Positions 7,940 to 17,025 of a stretch of 64,000 bases of DNA are shown one piece after another. The notes beneath the pieces are model-generated. The model ran no database searches, was not told where the DNA came from, and saw only the letters and a list, made by a program, of their open reading frames with translations. How positions within the stretch are numbered: the stretch's first letter is position 1; each line of letters starts with the position of its first letter. Made by a program: the position numbers and the translations under genes. This DNA is from Virgibacillus_F necropolis_A (GTDB lineage Bacteria; Bacillota; Bacilli; Bacillales; Amphibacillaceae), in assembly GCF_044793635.1 (NCBI RefSeq), contig NZ_CP084992.1, positions 1,426,001 through 1,490,000 on the forward strand, given 5' to 3'.

Positions 7940-9601
7940 ATGAGACTAACAAAACTATCATCACTAGTATCATTTGCCCTTTTGCTAAGTGTATTTGTCG
8001 TAGCATGCTCCAACACTTCAGGCACAGAAGAAGAAACAAAGGCTAATGAGGAAGTAAAAAAAGAGCTTCATTTACTTAGTAGTGACACAATACCTACAAT
8101 GGATGCTCACATGGGGACTGACGTAATATCCTTTCAATTTATAGGTGCTACAAAAGAGGGGCTATACCGCCTTGGTGACAATTTGGAATTAAAACCAGGG
8201 ATTGCGAAGGATCACACAGTAAGCAAAGATGGTTTAACGTGGACTTTTAATCTTCGTGATGATGCGAAGTGGTCAAACGGGGATCCTGTAACAGCACATG
8301 ACTTCGTTTATGCATGGCAGCGCGCGGTAAATCCTGATACTGGATCTGAGTATGGACCGTATTTGATGGGTGGTGTCATTAAAAACGCTACTGCTATCAA
8401 TAAAGGTGAAAAGACATTGGATGAACTAGGCGTTAAGGCTAAGGGAGACCACATGCTAGTCGTAACACTTGAAAAGCCTACACCGTATTTCAAATCGTTA
8501 ACTACCAGAAGTACATTCATGCCTTTCAATCAGAAATTTATTAAAAAGCAAGGTAAGAACTATGCAACAAGTACCGATACGATGTTATTTAATGGTCCTT
8601 TCAAGCTAACGAATTGGGAAAGTACGGCGAGTTCTTGGAATTTAGAAAAGAACCCGAAATATTGGGATGCAGAAACGGTACAAGTAGAAAAGATGACATT
8701 TGATGTTGTCAAAGATCCGCAGACTGCTGTCGATTTATATGAAGCTGGTAAGGCTGACCGAGTAGATCTAACTTCAGATCTGGTCGATAAATATGCTTCA
8801 CATAGTGACTTTGCAGTTACACCTGAAACGGCATTGTTTTATTTGAAATTCAATCAGACAACCTCAGATGCACTAGCGAATGTTAATATTCGGAAAGCAC
8901 TGAGTAAAGCGATTGATAAAAAATCAATGGTTAACGAACTGTTAAACGACGGATCCATTGTTTCAAATGGTTTTGTTCCACAAAATTTCGCTAAACATCC
9001 TGAAACAGGTAAAGGTTTTCGTGAAATCAATGGCCCTTTAGTTACATATAATGTGGAAAAAGCACAAGCATTATGGCAAAAAGGCTTAAAAGAAATAGGA
9101 AAAGAAAAAGTGGAACTTGAGCTTTTATCTAGTGATGGTGAAGTTACAAAAACAACTACCGAATATATTGCTAATCAATTGGAAAAGAACCTTCCTGGAT
9201 TGTCGATTGAACTAAAAAGAGTTCCATTTGAACAACGACTGCACGCAGACACAACAATGAATTATGATATTGAACTTGCTGGATGGGGCCCGTCCTATCT
9301 TGACCTGTATACATGGTTGGATCTTTGGTTAACAGATGGCGGCAACAACAAGATGGGATACTCTAATAAAGAATATGATCAATTAGTAAAAAGTACTGTA
9401 GATGAATTTGCACTTGAGCCAGTTAAACGTTTTGAAGCTTCCCTGAAGGCCGAAAAAATATTAGCCAAAGATGCTACAGTCGCTCCATTGTATCAAAGTG
9501 GCCGTTCACAGTTAATCTCGCCTAAAATAGAAGGCGTAATTAGCCGACCATTCGGTCCAAAATATGAGTACAAATGGACACGAGTTGCGCCAACAGAATA
9601 G
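7940..9601 (+). CDS. Peptide ABC transporter substrate-binding lipoprotein, OppA-like
   Basis: A 553-residue extracellular solute-binding protein of family 5 (SBP_bac_5). The N-terminus MRLTKLSSLVSFALLLSVFV is a lipoprotein signal with lipobox VVAC; the cysteine is residue 23. The family motif WTFNLRDDAKWSNGDPVTAHDFVYAWQ lies near residues 95-120, with the usual length of OppA homologues. It is preceded by AGAAGGAGAT-type Shine-Dalgarno sequence and followed 24 nt later by asparaginase. No oppBCDF permease or ATPase genes are nearby, so it must use an unlinked transporter or act only as a binding protein. The link to asparaginase suggests it collects short peptides containing asparagine, which is inference. 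Confidence 0.88.
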   Translation: MRLTKLSSLVSFALLLSVFVVACSNTSGTEEETKANEEVKKELHLLSSDTIPTMDAHMGTDVISFQFIGATKEGLYRLGDNLELKPGIAKDHTVSKDGLTWTFNLRDDAKWSNGDPVTAHDFVYAWQRAVNPDTGSEYGPYLMGGVIKNATAINKGEKTLDELGVKAKGDHMLVVTLEKPTPYFKSLTTRSTFMPFNQKFIKKQGKNYATSTDTMLFNGPFKLTNWESTASSWNLEKNPKYWDAETVQVEKMTFDVVKDPQTAVDLYEAGKADRVDLTSDLVDKYASHSDFAVTPETALFYLKFNQTTSDALANVNIRKALSKAIDKKSMVNELLNDGSIVSNGFVPQNFAKHPETGKGFREINGPLVTYNVEKAQALWQKGLKEIGKEKVELELLSSDGEVTKTTTEYIANQLEKNLPGLSIELKRVPFEQRLHADTTMNYDIELAGWGPSYLDLYTWLDLWLTDGGNNKMGYSNKEYDQLVKSTVDEFALEPVKRFEASLKAEKILAKDATVAPLYQSGRSQLISPKIEGVISRPFGPKYEYKWTRVAPTE

Positions 9602-9625
9602 TTCAATAGAAAGGATAGAAGAAAT

Positions 9626-10648
9626 ATGAATCATACATCAAAGCCTATTCAGGTTTATCGAGGAGATTATATAGAAAGCACGCATGATGTGCACATTGCT
9701 GTAGTTACAGCTAAAGGGGACTTGTTAGCTTATTATGGAGACCCACATAGACTCACATTTGCCCGGTCATCTATGAAAGCCTTGCAAGCTGTACCAATTG
9801 TAGAGTCACATGCACTGGAGGAGTACGATCTAACAGAAAAGGAATTAGCATTGTTTTGTGCTAGCCACAGCGGCGAGCCTTTCCACAGGAAATCAGTAGA
9901 AGACGTGCTGAATAAAATACATCTGGAAGAAAAGCATCTTCAGTGCGGGACACACATCCCCAGAGATATAGATAGCTATAACAAGCTGATAAAAAGCGGA
10001 AAGGAACTTACACCTTTTTACAGTAATTGCTCTGGAAAACATTCCGGAATGCTCGCGGGATGTGTCAAACAGAATATGGATGTGGATACTTATCGCGAAG
10101 TATCACACCCTTATCAACAACAAATTATAGATGTCATTTCAGATGTAAGCAGTTACGAAAGGGAAAAAATCATGACCTCTGTCGATGGCTGTGGTGTACC
10201 TGTTCACCGGATCCCACTTTATAATTTAGCGATGGCTTTTGGGCGTACAGCTTCACCTAACGACTGGGATGATGGAGAGCCAAAAAGGAAAAAGGCTTTA
10301 GGTCAAATTAGTAATGCAATGGTAAATTTCCCTGAGATGGTTGCAGGTACAGATCGATTTGACACCGATTTAATGAGAGAATACCAAGGTAGATTAGTAG
10401 CTAAAGGAGGAGCGGAAGGGGTTCACTGTTTTGGTGACCGGCAAACTGGTATCGGTGTAGCTGTAAAAGTAGCCGATGGAAATGCCAGAGGAACCAGTGT
10501 AGCTTCCATGCAAGTATTACATGAGTTGAAAATTGGTGACCAATCAGTATGGGATCAACTAGAAACGTATTACCATGCCCCTGTTTTAAATGCACGAAAA
10601 GAAAAGATTGGAGAAATAAAAGCGTCATTTGAATTGAATTTTATCTAG
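9626..10648 (+). CDS. Asparaginase (COG4448 / thermolabile L-asparaginase type)
   Basis: A 340-residue protein of the asparaginase II-like family found in rhizobia and bacilli (COG4448), unrelated to the classical AnsA/AnsB fold. Motifs seen are FARSSMKALQAVP, the serine/lysine-bearing CASHSGEPFH, NCSGKHSGMLAGC, and SVDGCGVPVH. The last two are characteristic of this family, whose active site resembles serine beta-lactamase-like enzymes. It hydrolyses asparagine to aspartate and ammonia. It follows the peptide-binding lipoprotein gene after 24 nt and is probably cotranscribed. A broken copy of its first 90 nt is at 6125. No terminator with a clear T-run is visible before the repeat at 10668. 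Confidence 0.85.
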   Translation: MNHTSKPIQVYRGDYIESTHDVHIAVVTAKGDLLAYYGDPHRLTFARSSMKALQAVPIVESHALEEYDLTEKELALFCASHSGEPFHRKSVEDVLNKIHLEEKHLQCGTHIPRDIDSYNKLIKSGKELTPFYSNCSGKHSGMLAGCVKQNMDVDTYREVSHPYQQQIIDVISDVSSYEREKIMTSVDGCGVPVHRIPLYNLAMAFGRTASPNDWDDGEPKRKKALGQISNAMVNFPEMVAGTDRFDTDLMREYQGRLVAKGGAEGVHCFGDRQTGIGVAVKVADGNARGTSVASMQVLHELKIGDQSVWDQLETYYHAPVLNARKEKIGEIKASFELNFI

Positions 10649-10667
10649 GCTGCATTCCCAAAGATTG

Positions 10668-10960
10668 TTGCTTTATAAGAGAATAGATATAAACTGTGTC
10701 ATAGCATACCGCTCCGGAAACATGGTATCTGGAAGCAGTACTATATTGCTCCCTTCACTATTACGGCAGTTGATTGGAGCGGAGGACCGTTGACTCCTGC
10801 GGGAACAGCACGAGTCTGAAGACCCCGCAGCGGTGGTCTTCCGCGAGGAGGCTGAAGCCGTGCCCGCGGAAAGCAACTGTCCGCAGCGGAAATCAATAGC
10901 ACTTACGTCGCAATATATATCAACTACGATGATGAAAAGCAACAATGCGTATGAAAAGAG
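10668..10960. repeat. GC-rich intergenic repeat (family A), complete-looking copy
   Basis: The element begins with GATTGTTGCTTT and a TATAAACTGTGTCAT segment, has a GC-rich core with CTCCTGCGGGAACAGCACGA and GCCCGCGGAAAGCAAC, and ends with ATATATCAACTACGATG followed by AAAAGCAACAATGCG. The two ends are imperfect inverted repeats. Related copies are at 22541, 24580, 60590 and 62615. Open frames across it differ between copies and carry no recognised protein motif, so I treat it as non-coding. With the family B element at 10999 it fills most of the 10649-11319 gap. Confidence 0.8.
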
Positions 10961-10998
10961 CCTTTATATTAAGATTGGTCATAGATGTACATGAAACA

Positions 10999-11142
10999 CT
11001 AAACAAGGAATTGGCGGGGTGACCGTCAATTCCTTGTTTAGTATAATATTCTACTATTATCTTTAAACCTGGTTTCGGTTACCTGGTCCCTTGATCACCC
11101 CACTCTATTACTCGGCAACATTCACCTAATATCGGAAATCGA
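10999..11142. repeat. Hairpin-containing repeat (family B)
   Basis: CTAAACAAGGAATTG and CAATTCCTTGTTTAG form a 15-bp stem at 10999-11041. Downstream, CGGCAACATTCACCTAATA and the following bases match the element at 48578-48711. The copy there carries the same hairpin in reverse-complement form and has outer GAAGTGACAGGCAC ends, which are degraded here. The hairpin could also serve as a terminator for the asparaginase transcript, but no T-run follows. Confidence 0.7.
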
Positions 11143-11319
11143 CAAACAACTACCAGTTTTACAATATAAAACCTCATTCCGTATTATTGACTTTAATTTG
11201 CAAACAATTTATACTTTTCAATATATACAATGAAAGCGCTTCACACTTTTACTACTCTAATACATAATTTTATAGACTTATGTTTGCGAAATTTATTAAA
11301 AAAATAGGGAGATGATTAT

Positions 11320-13311
11320 TTGGAAAACTCATTGGATGAACTAATGCGATTCGAAGCTTCTACTATATATGACATTAAAACAACTGCATCTGGGCCTCAA
11401 GGCAAACTTCCACTTACGGATCAAATGCTTCGAAATTCTCCTAGTGGTAATTTATTTGGTTTATCTCAAAATGTTGGAATGGGATGGAAACCTACTAATT
11501 TAAATGGTAAACAAGTATTGTTGTTAAGCACACAGGGAGGTATAAAAGACTCGAATGGTGACCCAATCGCATTAGGGTATCATACCGGCCATTGGGAAGT
11601 TGATATTCTAATGAAAGAAGCTGCTGGAGAAGTGAGTAACCACCTAGGTATCCCTTTTGCCGCTTATGTCAGTGATCCGTGTGATGGCAGGTCACAAGGA
11701 ACCACCGGGATGTATGATTCCTTTCCATATCGTAATGATGCGGCTACGGTTTACCGACGTTTAATACGTTCTTTACCAACAAGAGAAGCTGTCATTGGAA
11801 TTGCTACCTGTGATAAGGGGTTACCTGCGATGATGATTGCACTAGCATCAATGCATGAGTTGCCTACTGTTGTAATTCCAGGTGGCGTAACGCTTCCTCC
11901 TTTATACGGAGAAGATGCTGGAAAAGTTCAAACAATTGGTGCTAGATATTCCAATGATGAACTTAGTCTAAAAGAAGCATCTGAACTAGGCTGTCGGGCT
12001 TGTGCAACTTCAGGTGGTGGATGCCAATTTCTAGGAACGGCCGCTACAGCCCAAGTGGTTAGTGAAGCACTCGGCCTTTCGATCCCGCATTCCGCATTAG
12101 CACCATCCGGGCAAGAGGTTTGGAAAGAAATGGCCAGACAATCAGCACGAGCTGTAATAGCAATGGAAAATCAAAACATAAATACGAAAGATATCATTAC
12201 CGATGCTTCGATTAGAAATGCAATGGTGATCCATGCAGCATTTGGTGGATCTTCCAATCTACTACTTCACATTCCTGCGATTGCACATGCAGCTGGATGC
12301 TATATACCAACTGTTGAAGATTGGAATGAAATAAATAGAAAAACACCTAGACTTGTTAGTGTACTTCCGAACGGCCCTGACTATCATCCAACGATTCGGG
12401 CATTTTTGGCTGGTGGTGTTCCGGAGGTAATGTTATATCTACGTCCATTAGGGTTATTGGATGAGGATGTCATGACTGTAACTGGAAAGACCTTGCGTGA
12501 AAACCTTAACTGGTGGGAACAATCGGAACGGAGAGTGAAAATGAAGGAAAGATTAAAAGAAGCCGATGGACTAGAAGCAGACCAGGTAATCATGTCACCT
12601 GATCAAGCTCAAGAACGAGGCTTAACATCAACTTTCACTTTCCCTACAGGAAATATCGCACCTGATGGGGCAGTAATCAAGTCCACATCAATTGACCCTG
12701 AAAGACTAGACGAGATGGGTGTTTATTATCACAAAAGTGAAGCAAAAGTATTTACGAATGAACAGGATGCAATAGAAGCAATAAAAAATCGGGATATTCA
12801 AGAAGGCGATATTATGGTCCTTACCGGTTGCGGTCCACTTGGAACAGGAATGGAAGAAACCTATCAAGTTACTTCTGCACTAAAGCATTTATCCTATGGA
12901 AAATTTGTGACTCTATTAACAGATGCACGTTTTTCCGGGGTTTCTACGGGGGCTTGCATTGGTCATATTGGTCCAGAAGGTCTAGCAAACGGTCCGATTG
13001 GTAAATTACAAACAGGAGATATAATTGAAGTTAGAATCGATGCGACTAACCTCACTGGGCACCTCCATTTTCTAGGAACAAAAGAAAAGGAAGTTTCTCC
13101 TGATGAGGGAAGCCAAATACTTAATCGCAGACAACAAAACAAGCAAATAAAACCTTCCCCTAATCTTCCAGATGATACCCGTTTATGGGCTGAATTACAA
13201 AAAGTAAGTGGAGGAACTTGGAAAGGCAGCATTTATGACGTTGATCGGATTATTAAAGTATTGAAAGCTGGAGAGGAAGCTTTAAGTAAAAATCCTATTG
13301 AAAATAAGTAA
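11320..13311 (+). CDS. D-xylonate dehydratase, YjhG/YagF type (IlvD/Edd family)
   Basis: A 663-residue dehydratase of the IlvD/Edd superfamily, longer than IlvD (about 560) and matching the E. coli YagF/YjhG D-xylonate dehydratases closely along its length. It converts D-xylonate to 2-keto-3-deoxy-D-xylonate with an iron-sulfur cluster and magnesium. Conserved segments include GPQGKLPLTDQML, SPSGNLFG, ALGYHTGHWE, SDPCDGRSQGT, ATCDKGLPA and CRACATSGGGCQFLG; cysteines in the last three groups are candidate cluster ligands. Start is TTG, 8 nt after AGGGAG; the ATG at 11312 is out of frame. It is monocistronic, with a terminator at 13322. It would supply the second step of an oxidative xylose pathway whose later steps appear to be encoded at 45108-47508. 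Confidence 0.9.
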   Translation: MENSLDELMRFEASTIYDIKTTASGPQGKLPLTDQMLRNSPSGNLFGLSQNVGMGWKPTNLNGKQVLLLSTQGGIKDSNGDPIALGYHTGHWEVDILMKEAAGEVSNHLGIPFAAYVSDPCDGRSQGTTGMYDSFPYRNDAATVYRRLIRSLPTREAVIGIATCDKGLPAMMIALASMHELPTVVIPGGVTLPPLYGEDAGKVQTIGARYSNDELSLKEASELGCRACATSGGGCQFLGTAATAQVVSEALGLSIPHSALAPSGQEVWKEMARQSARAVIAMENQNINTKDIITDASIRNAMVIHAAFGGSSNLLLHIPAIAHAAGCYIPTVEDWNEINRKTPRLVSVLPNGPDYHPTIRAFLAGGVPEVMLYLRPLGLLDEDVMTVTGKTLRENLNWWEQSERRVKMKERLKEADGLEADQVIMSPDQAQERGLTSTFTFPTGNIAPDGAVIKSTSIDPERLDEMGVYYHKSEAKVFTNEQDAIEAIKNRDIQEGDIMVLTGCGPLGTGMEETYQVTSALKHLSYGKFVTLLTDARFSGVSTGACIGHIGPEGLANGPIGKLQTGDIIEVRIDATNLTGHLHFLGTKEKEVSPDEGSQILNRRQQNKQIKPSPNLPDDTRLWAELQKVSGGTWKGSIYDVDRIIKVLKAGEEALSKNPIENK

Positions 13312-13321
13312 AAGTTTACGT

Positions 13322-13362
13322 AAAAAGGATTCCCATTATGTTTATAATGGAGATCCTTTTTG
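13322..13362 (+). terminator. Terminator after the xylonate dehydratase gene
   Basis: AAAAAGGAT and ATCCTTTTT, plus inner CCATTAT/ATAATGG, form a long stem 11 nt after the stop codon and end in TTTTT. Confidence 0.8.
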
Positions 13363-13483
13363 GTTACCATAGGTACCATTTCAAGCCAACGATAATTAGT
13401 ACAAAACTTGTAGTGCAAAGACCTTCATTATAAGTTATCTTTGTAGTAGTGGATTTTTTATCAACATGAGGAGGGACTTTTAA

Positions 13484-14344
13484 TTGGACCTGCAAGAAGC
13501 ATATAAAGTATTAGGTGTTTCAGAAAATGCTACGGAAAATGAAATAGAGAACCAATACATGACCTGGGTTAGACGGGATAATGCACACCAAAGCCAAACT
13601 GGAACAGAGAAGCCCTTTGATTTTGAGTTAATAACAGATGCCTACAATGTAATTAAATCATACAAAGAATATGGTTCAAAATCCCCGCAGGAGTTTGATT
13701 CGTTTCGGGAAAGAGTGGAACATTTCTTCCGCTATTATAAGATTCATATGCTTGTTGTCATCATTCTTATTATTGTATGCGGTTCCATTGTCCAGGCTGT
13801 CGTTGATCATCGTCAGGATGAGAAAGCATTGGCATCCCTGCCACCAGAAAACCTAAGCATTATGCTATATGGTGGGTACTTCAGTCCCGAAACAAACACA
13901 ACTATATTGTCTGAAAATGTCTTGGAAGTAATTCCTTCCTGGGATCGAGTAACAATAACCTTGAACCACCTAATTACTAAGGTTGATGATTCTATGGATG
14001 TTAGTTACCAAGGAAAAAATGCTGTACTATTTGCAACTAGTAAGCCAGATATATACATTATGGATAAGGAGAATTTCAATCGTCATGTAAATAGTGGAAT
14101 GTTTCAGCCCCTAGATCAATTAGAACCATCTCTTAAAAATTTCTTAGACAGCAAAGAGATGATTTATGCGGAAACAATAGAAAGTTCGACTAAACATTTA
14201 TATGGGGTTGAAATAACAGACACATCTTTCTTCGAGGGAATACAAGTAAGTAAGGATGAAAAGGTTATTGCTGTTAGAGCAGATGCTAAACATAAAGACA
14301 ATGCGATGAAATTAATTTTGGAGTTAACAAACGAAAATGAGTAA
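13484..14344 (+). CDS. Membrane protein with a J-domain-like N-terminus, unknown function
   Basis: A 286-residue protein that I cannot assign to a named family. Residues 1-65 read like a DnaJ domain (LQEAYKVLGVSENATENEIENQY, then LITDAYNVIKSY), but the loop where HPD should be reads RRDNAHQSQ, so Hsp70 stimulation is doubtful. A single transmembrane helix lies at about 87-106. It is followed by a roughly 180-residue domain, probably outside the membrane, with SIMLYGGYFSPETNTT and PDIYIMDKENFNRHV, faintly like part of a solute-binding protein. Start is TTG after GAGGAGGG. It stands alone, with terminators on both sides, beside the xylonate dehydratase. Confidence 0.7.
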   Translation: MDLQEAYKVLGVSENATENEIENQYMTWVRRDNAHQSQTGTEKPFDFELITDAYNVIKSYKEYGSKSPQEFDSFRERVEHFFRYYKIHMLVVIILIIVCGSIVQAVVDHRQDEKALASLPPENLSIMLYGGYFSPETNTTILSENVLEVIPSWDRVTITLNHLITKVDDSMDVSYQGKNAVLFATSKPDIYIMDKENFNRHVNSGMFQPLDQLEPSLKNFLDSKEMIYAETIESSTKHLYGVEITDTSFFEGIQVSKDEKVIAVRADAKHKDNAMKLILELTNENE

Positions 14345-14348
14345 CCTT

Positions 14349-14391
14349 AGGGCCATACAACAACTACTTTCAGCTGTTGTATGGCCCTTTA
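14349..14391 (+). terminator. Terminator after the J-domain-like gene
   Basis: GGGCCATACAACA and TGTTGTATGGCCC pair around a 10-nt loop directly after the stop codon and are followed by TTT. Confidence 0.75.
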
Positions 14392-14420
14392 CCACATTTA
14401 GAAAGTCTGTTTTCTAAATG

Positions 14421-14799
14421 TTTGTTGTTATTAAAAATTGTTACTGTCTAGGAAGATGAATGCACATCAGCAGTGGAAATATGCGAGACTCCTGCGGGAA
14501 GAGTAAGCTACGCAAGACCTTAGCTATGCGAGGTACGAGTGTCTAGCTACGGCTCCTAGCGCCTAGCAAATAGTTAGTCATGATGAAAGTAGGGACAAAT
14601 CACCCTACTGTTCACATGCCTATCTATTTGTACGCCGCAGAGCAGTCGCCTCCGCTTTTCGTAAGAGCTGAGGAGGCTTGCGGCTTCCCCGGCGGCAAAG
14701 AAGACACTACGAAAAGCGAACAACGTGAGTTTGAGTAGATGTCGCACTTGTACCCGGAGTGGTGAAAGCGAGTATATTTCCACTGCGGCATTAAACAAC
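14421..14799. repeat. Long repeat element with TTTGTTGTTATTA end (family C)
   Basis: The left end TTTGTTGTTATTAAA and the right end CCACTGCGGCATTAAACAAC match both ends of the short element at 27518-27592. Between them lies about 330 nt of GC-rich sequence with ACTCCTGCGGGAAGAG and palindromic CGAAAAGCG segments, resembling family A. It fills the gap between two convergent genes and runs up to the stop codon of the dehydrogenase. No coding sequence was recognised in it. Confidence 0.6.
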
Positions 14800-15873
14800 C
14801 TAAGGCATTCCATTCGGATAAACCATCACCTTAATACTCTCTTTCTTATTAACCCTTGCTTTTTCCATTGCTTCCATCGTTTTCTCCAGTGGATACCGAT
14901 CTGTTATTAATGACCTCATATCAGCAATACCTCGCGATATAAAGTCCATTCCTTGCGTATACGTGTTGGAATATCTGAATACTCCATAGACGTCCAACTC
15001 ATTATCAGCTATCAATGGAACATTTACGCCAATTTCATCTTGTGGAGGTAGTCCAACAATTGCTAACTTGCCACCACGCTTAACAACGGACAGCGCAGCT
15101 TGTAATGCTTTAGGATTACCCGCCGTTTCAAAAGCAGCATCAACCCCCACATCATTAGTTAGCTGTTTTACAGCTTGAATTGGGTCTTCTTCACGAATAT
15201 TAATTGTTTGTGTAGCACCCATTCTTTTTGCAGCTTCTAAACGTTTTTCTTCCAAATCAGTTACAATAATCGTCGATGCTCCAAATGCTTTTGCAGCAGC
15301 AATTGCTGTTAGGCCAACTGGCCCCATTCCCATAATTGCTACAGTAGAACCTGGCTGCAAATTCACACGTTTACACGCATGAATACCTACTGAAAAAGGT
15401 TCATTTAATGCAGATTCTTCAAAAGATAAATTATCAGGTATTGGAAACAAAAAATCTTCCCGGTGACTAATATACTGAACGAAAGCACCATCAACTGGTG
15501 GTGTTGCTAAGAATTCTACTTCAGGACAAAGATTGTATCTACCTTCTTTGCAGTAGCTGCATCTGCCACAGGTGATGCCTGGTTCGATGGCAACACGGTC
15601 TCCTATTTTAAACTTTGATACCTTTTTACCAACTTGTGCAACGACACCTGCACATTCATGTCCTAAAATAATTGGTTTCTCGACTACATATCTACCAATC
15701 TTTCCGTGCTCATAATAATGTATATCTGATCCACAGATTCCTACCGCCATTACCTTCACTAGAACTTCATCTTCCTTAACGGTTGGTATAGGAATTTCCT
15801 TTATTTCAATTTCTAATGGTTTATTCATTACTGCCGCTTTCATTGATTTTGGTACTTTAAGCTTTTCGACCAC
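14800..15873 (-). CDS. Zinc-dependent polyol dehydrogenase (sorbitol/xylitol type)
   Basis: A 357-residue medium-chain dehydrogenase. The catalytic zinc site shows CGSDIHYY and GHECAGVV. The structural zinc loop is CGRCSYCKEGRYNLC with four cysteines. The cofactor fold has GMGPVGLTAIA, and TDLEEKR supplies an acidic residue that suggests NAD. The segment ATPPVDGAFVQY is typical of sorbitol/xylitol/L-iditol dehydrogenases. It interconverts polyols and ketoses such as xylitol and xylulose. Start is GTG; an alternative ATG (MKAAVMNK) is 10 codons in. A weak hairpin separates it from the GH10 gene upstream, so it may be read through from the xylanase operon. A role in xylitol or in initial xylose oxidation is possible but unproven. 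Confidence 0.85.
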   Translation of the reverse strand: MVEKLKVPKSMKAAVMNKPLEIEIKEIPIPTVKEDEVLVKVMAVGICGSDIHYYEHGKIGRYVVEKPIILGHECAGVVAQVGKKVSKFKIGDRVAIEPGITCGRCSYCKEGRYNLCPEVEFLATPPVDGAFVQYISHREDFLFPIPDNLSFEESALNEPFSVGIHACKRVNLQPGSTVAIMGMGPVGLTAIAAAKAFGASTIIVTDLEEKRLEAAKRMGATQTINIREEDPIQAVKQLTNDVGVDAAFETAGNPKALQAALSVVKRGGKLAIVGLPPQDEIGVNVPLIADNELDVYGVFRYSNTYTQGMDFISRGIADMRSLITDRYPLEKTMEAMEKARVNKKESIKVMVYPNGMP

Positions 15874-15904
15874 AGGATACCCTATCCTTTCCCCTCATTA
15901 AATT

Positions 15905-15938
15905 AACCTAAGGAAGAAATCTTGTTCATCCTTAGGTT
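15905..15938 (-). terminator. Possible weak terminator or attenuator between GH10 and dehydrogenase genes
   Basis: AACCTAAGGA and TCCTTAGGTT pair perfectly with a 14-nt loop. On the minus strand only an AT-rich stretch, not a true T-run, follows, so termination may be partial. Confidence 0.45.
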
Positions 15939-15987
15939 ATAAGACTATCTTCTTGCTTCACCCTGTACGGACATTTTCACCTGTTAA

Positions 15988-17001
15988 TCAGTTGAAATCT
16001 GCAATCTTCCAAAAGGAGTTTTTCGGCATATGATTTACATCAAAAACAAATGGCCAATTTTTTCTCTCTTTTACTGGAAAGTTATCTAACCATGTGTATT
16101 CGTCTGTTGCTCCCCAAAAAGTAACAGATGTAATGACGTCAGCGTATTCTCTGAATAACTTAAAAAACCCTTGGTAACGTTCTGCTTGCAGTACTTTCAT
16201 TTCCTCTGTTGGTTCAGTAAAATGTGTACGTTTATCATTAAAGTTAAAGACAGATACATCCATCTCTGTGATTTGTATTTTCATGCCTAAAGAAGCATAT
16301 TTTTCTATAGCTTTTCTTATTTCATCATAAGATGGACCTGTTAAATTCCAATGCGCTTGCATACCAATACCATGAATTGGTACTCCCTTGTCTACTAACC
16401 CCTTAACCAACTTGAAAATTTTATCACGTTTTTCAGGATTGGATTCATTGTAATCATTATAGAAAAGTGCAGCATCAGGGTCTGCCTGATGAGCATATTC
16501 AAAGGCTTTATCTATAAAATCATCTCCAATAATAGATAACCACTTTGAATCTCTAAGTATATTTTTGCCACTATCTGTTACTGCTTCATTAACGACATCC
16601 CAGCTGTAGATTTGTCCCTTATATCTTTCCATTACTGTTGTAATGTGTCTTTCCATTCGTTTTAACAGTGTTTGCCTATCTACTAATTTCCTGTTAGCGT
16701 CCGTGAATATCCAATCGGATGTCTGGTTATGCCACACTAATGTATGACCTCGAACACTTTTCCCATTCTCTTTCGCAAACGAAAGAATCTTATCAGCAGT
16801 TTCAAACGTGAAACGGTCCTCCTCTGGGTGTAGAGCCTCAAATTTCATTTCATTTTCTGCTGTAATACTACTAAAATGCTTTTTAATTATCTCTTGCTCC
16901 GAATTCAGCGTCATAGGGTTCACTGCTGCACCAATATGGAAGTAATCTTGATACACCTTATGAAGTGAAGGTATTTCCTTGCCATTTTTATGATCTGACA
17001 T
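15988..17001 (-). CDS. Intracellular GH10 endo-1,4-beta-xylanase
   Basis: A 337-residue glycoside hydrolase family 10 enzyme without a signal peptide, so it acts in the cytoplasm on imported xylo-oligosaccharides, as known for intracellular xylanases of Geobacillus. The TIM-barrel motifs are clear: TAENEMKFEALHP, GHTLVWHNQTSDW, the acid/base glutamate in WDVVNEAV, and the nucleophile glutamate in QITEMDVSV. FWGATDEYTWLDNFP near the C-terminus forms part of the aglycone wall. Length fits the short single-domain intracellular subclass. It follows GH8 by 24 nt. Together they would shorten aldouronic and neutral xylo-oligosaccharides released by GH67. Confidence 0.93.
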   Translation of the reverse strand: MSDHKNGKEIPSLHKVYQDYFHIGAAVNPMTLNSEQEIIKKHFSSITAENEMKFEALHPEEDRFTFETADKILSFAKENGKSVRGHTLVWHNQTSDWIFTDANRKLVDRQTLLKRMERHITTVMERYKGQIYSWDVVNEAVTDSGKNILRDSKWLSIIGDDFIDKAFEYAHQADPDAALFYNDYNESNPEKRDKIFKLVKGLVDKGVPIHGIGMQAHWNLTGPSYDEIRKAIEKYASLGMKIQITEMDVSVFNFNDKRTHFTEPTEEMKVLQAERYQGFFKLFREYADVITSVTFWGATDEYTWLDNFPVKERKNWPFVFDVNHMPKNSFWKIADFN

Positions 17002-17025
17002 CTAAAACCTCTCCTTAAACGTTAA

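Noticed and set aside
10673..10945. Open frame of 90 codons within the family A repeat
   Set aside because: The frame is not kept in other copies of the repeat and the translation has no protein features.
11227..11243. TGAAAGCGCTTCACAC-like palindrome upstream of the xylonate dehydratase as a cre site
   Set aside because: The right half fits but the other half has two to three mismatches to the cre consensus, so I did not list it as a feature.
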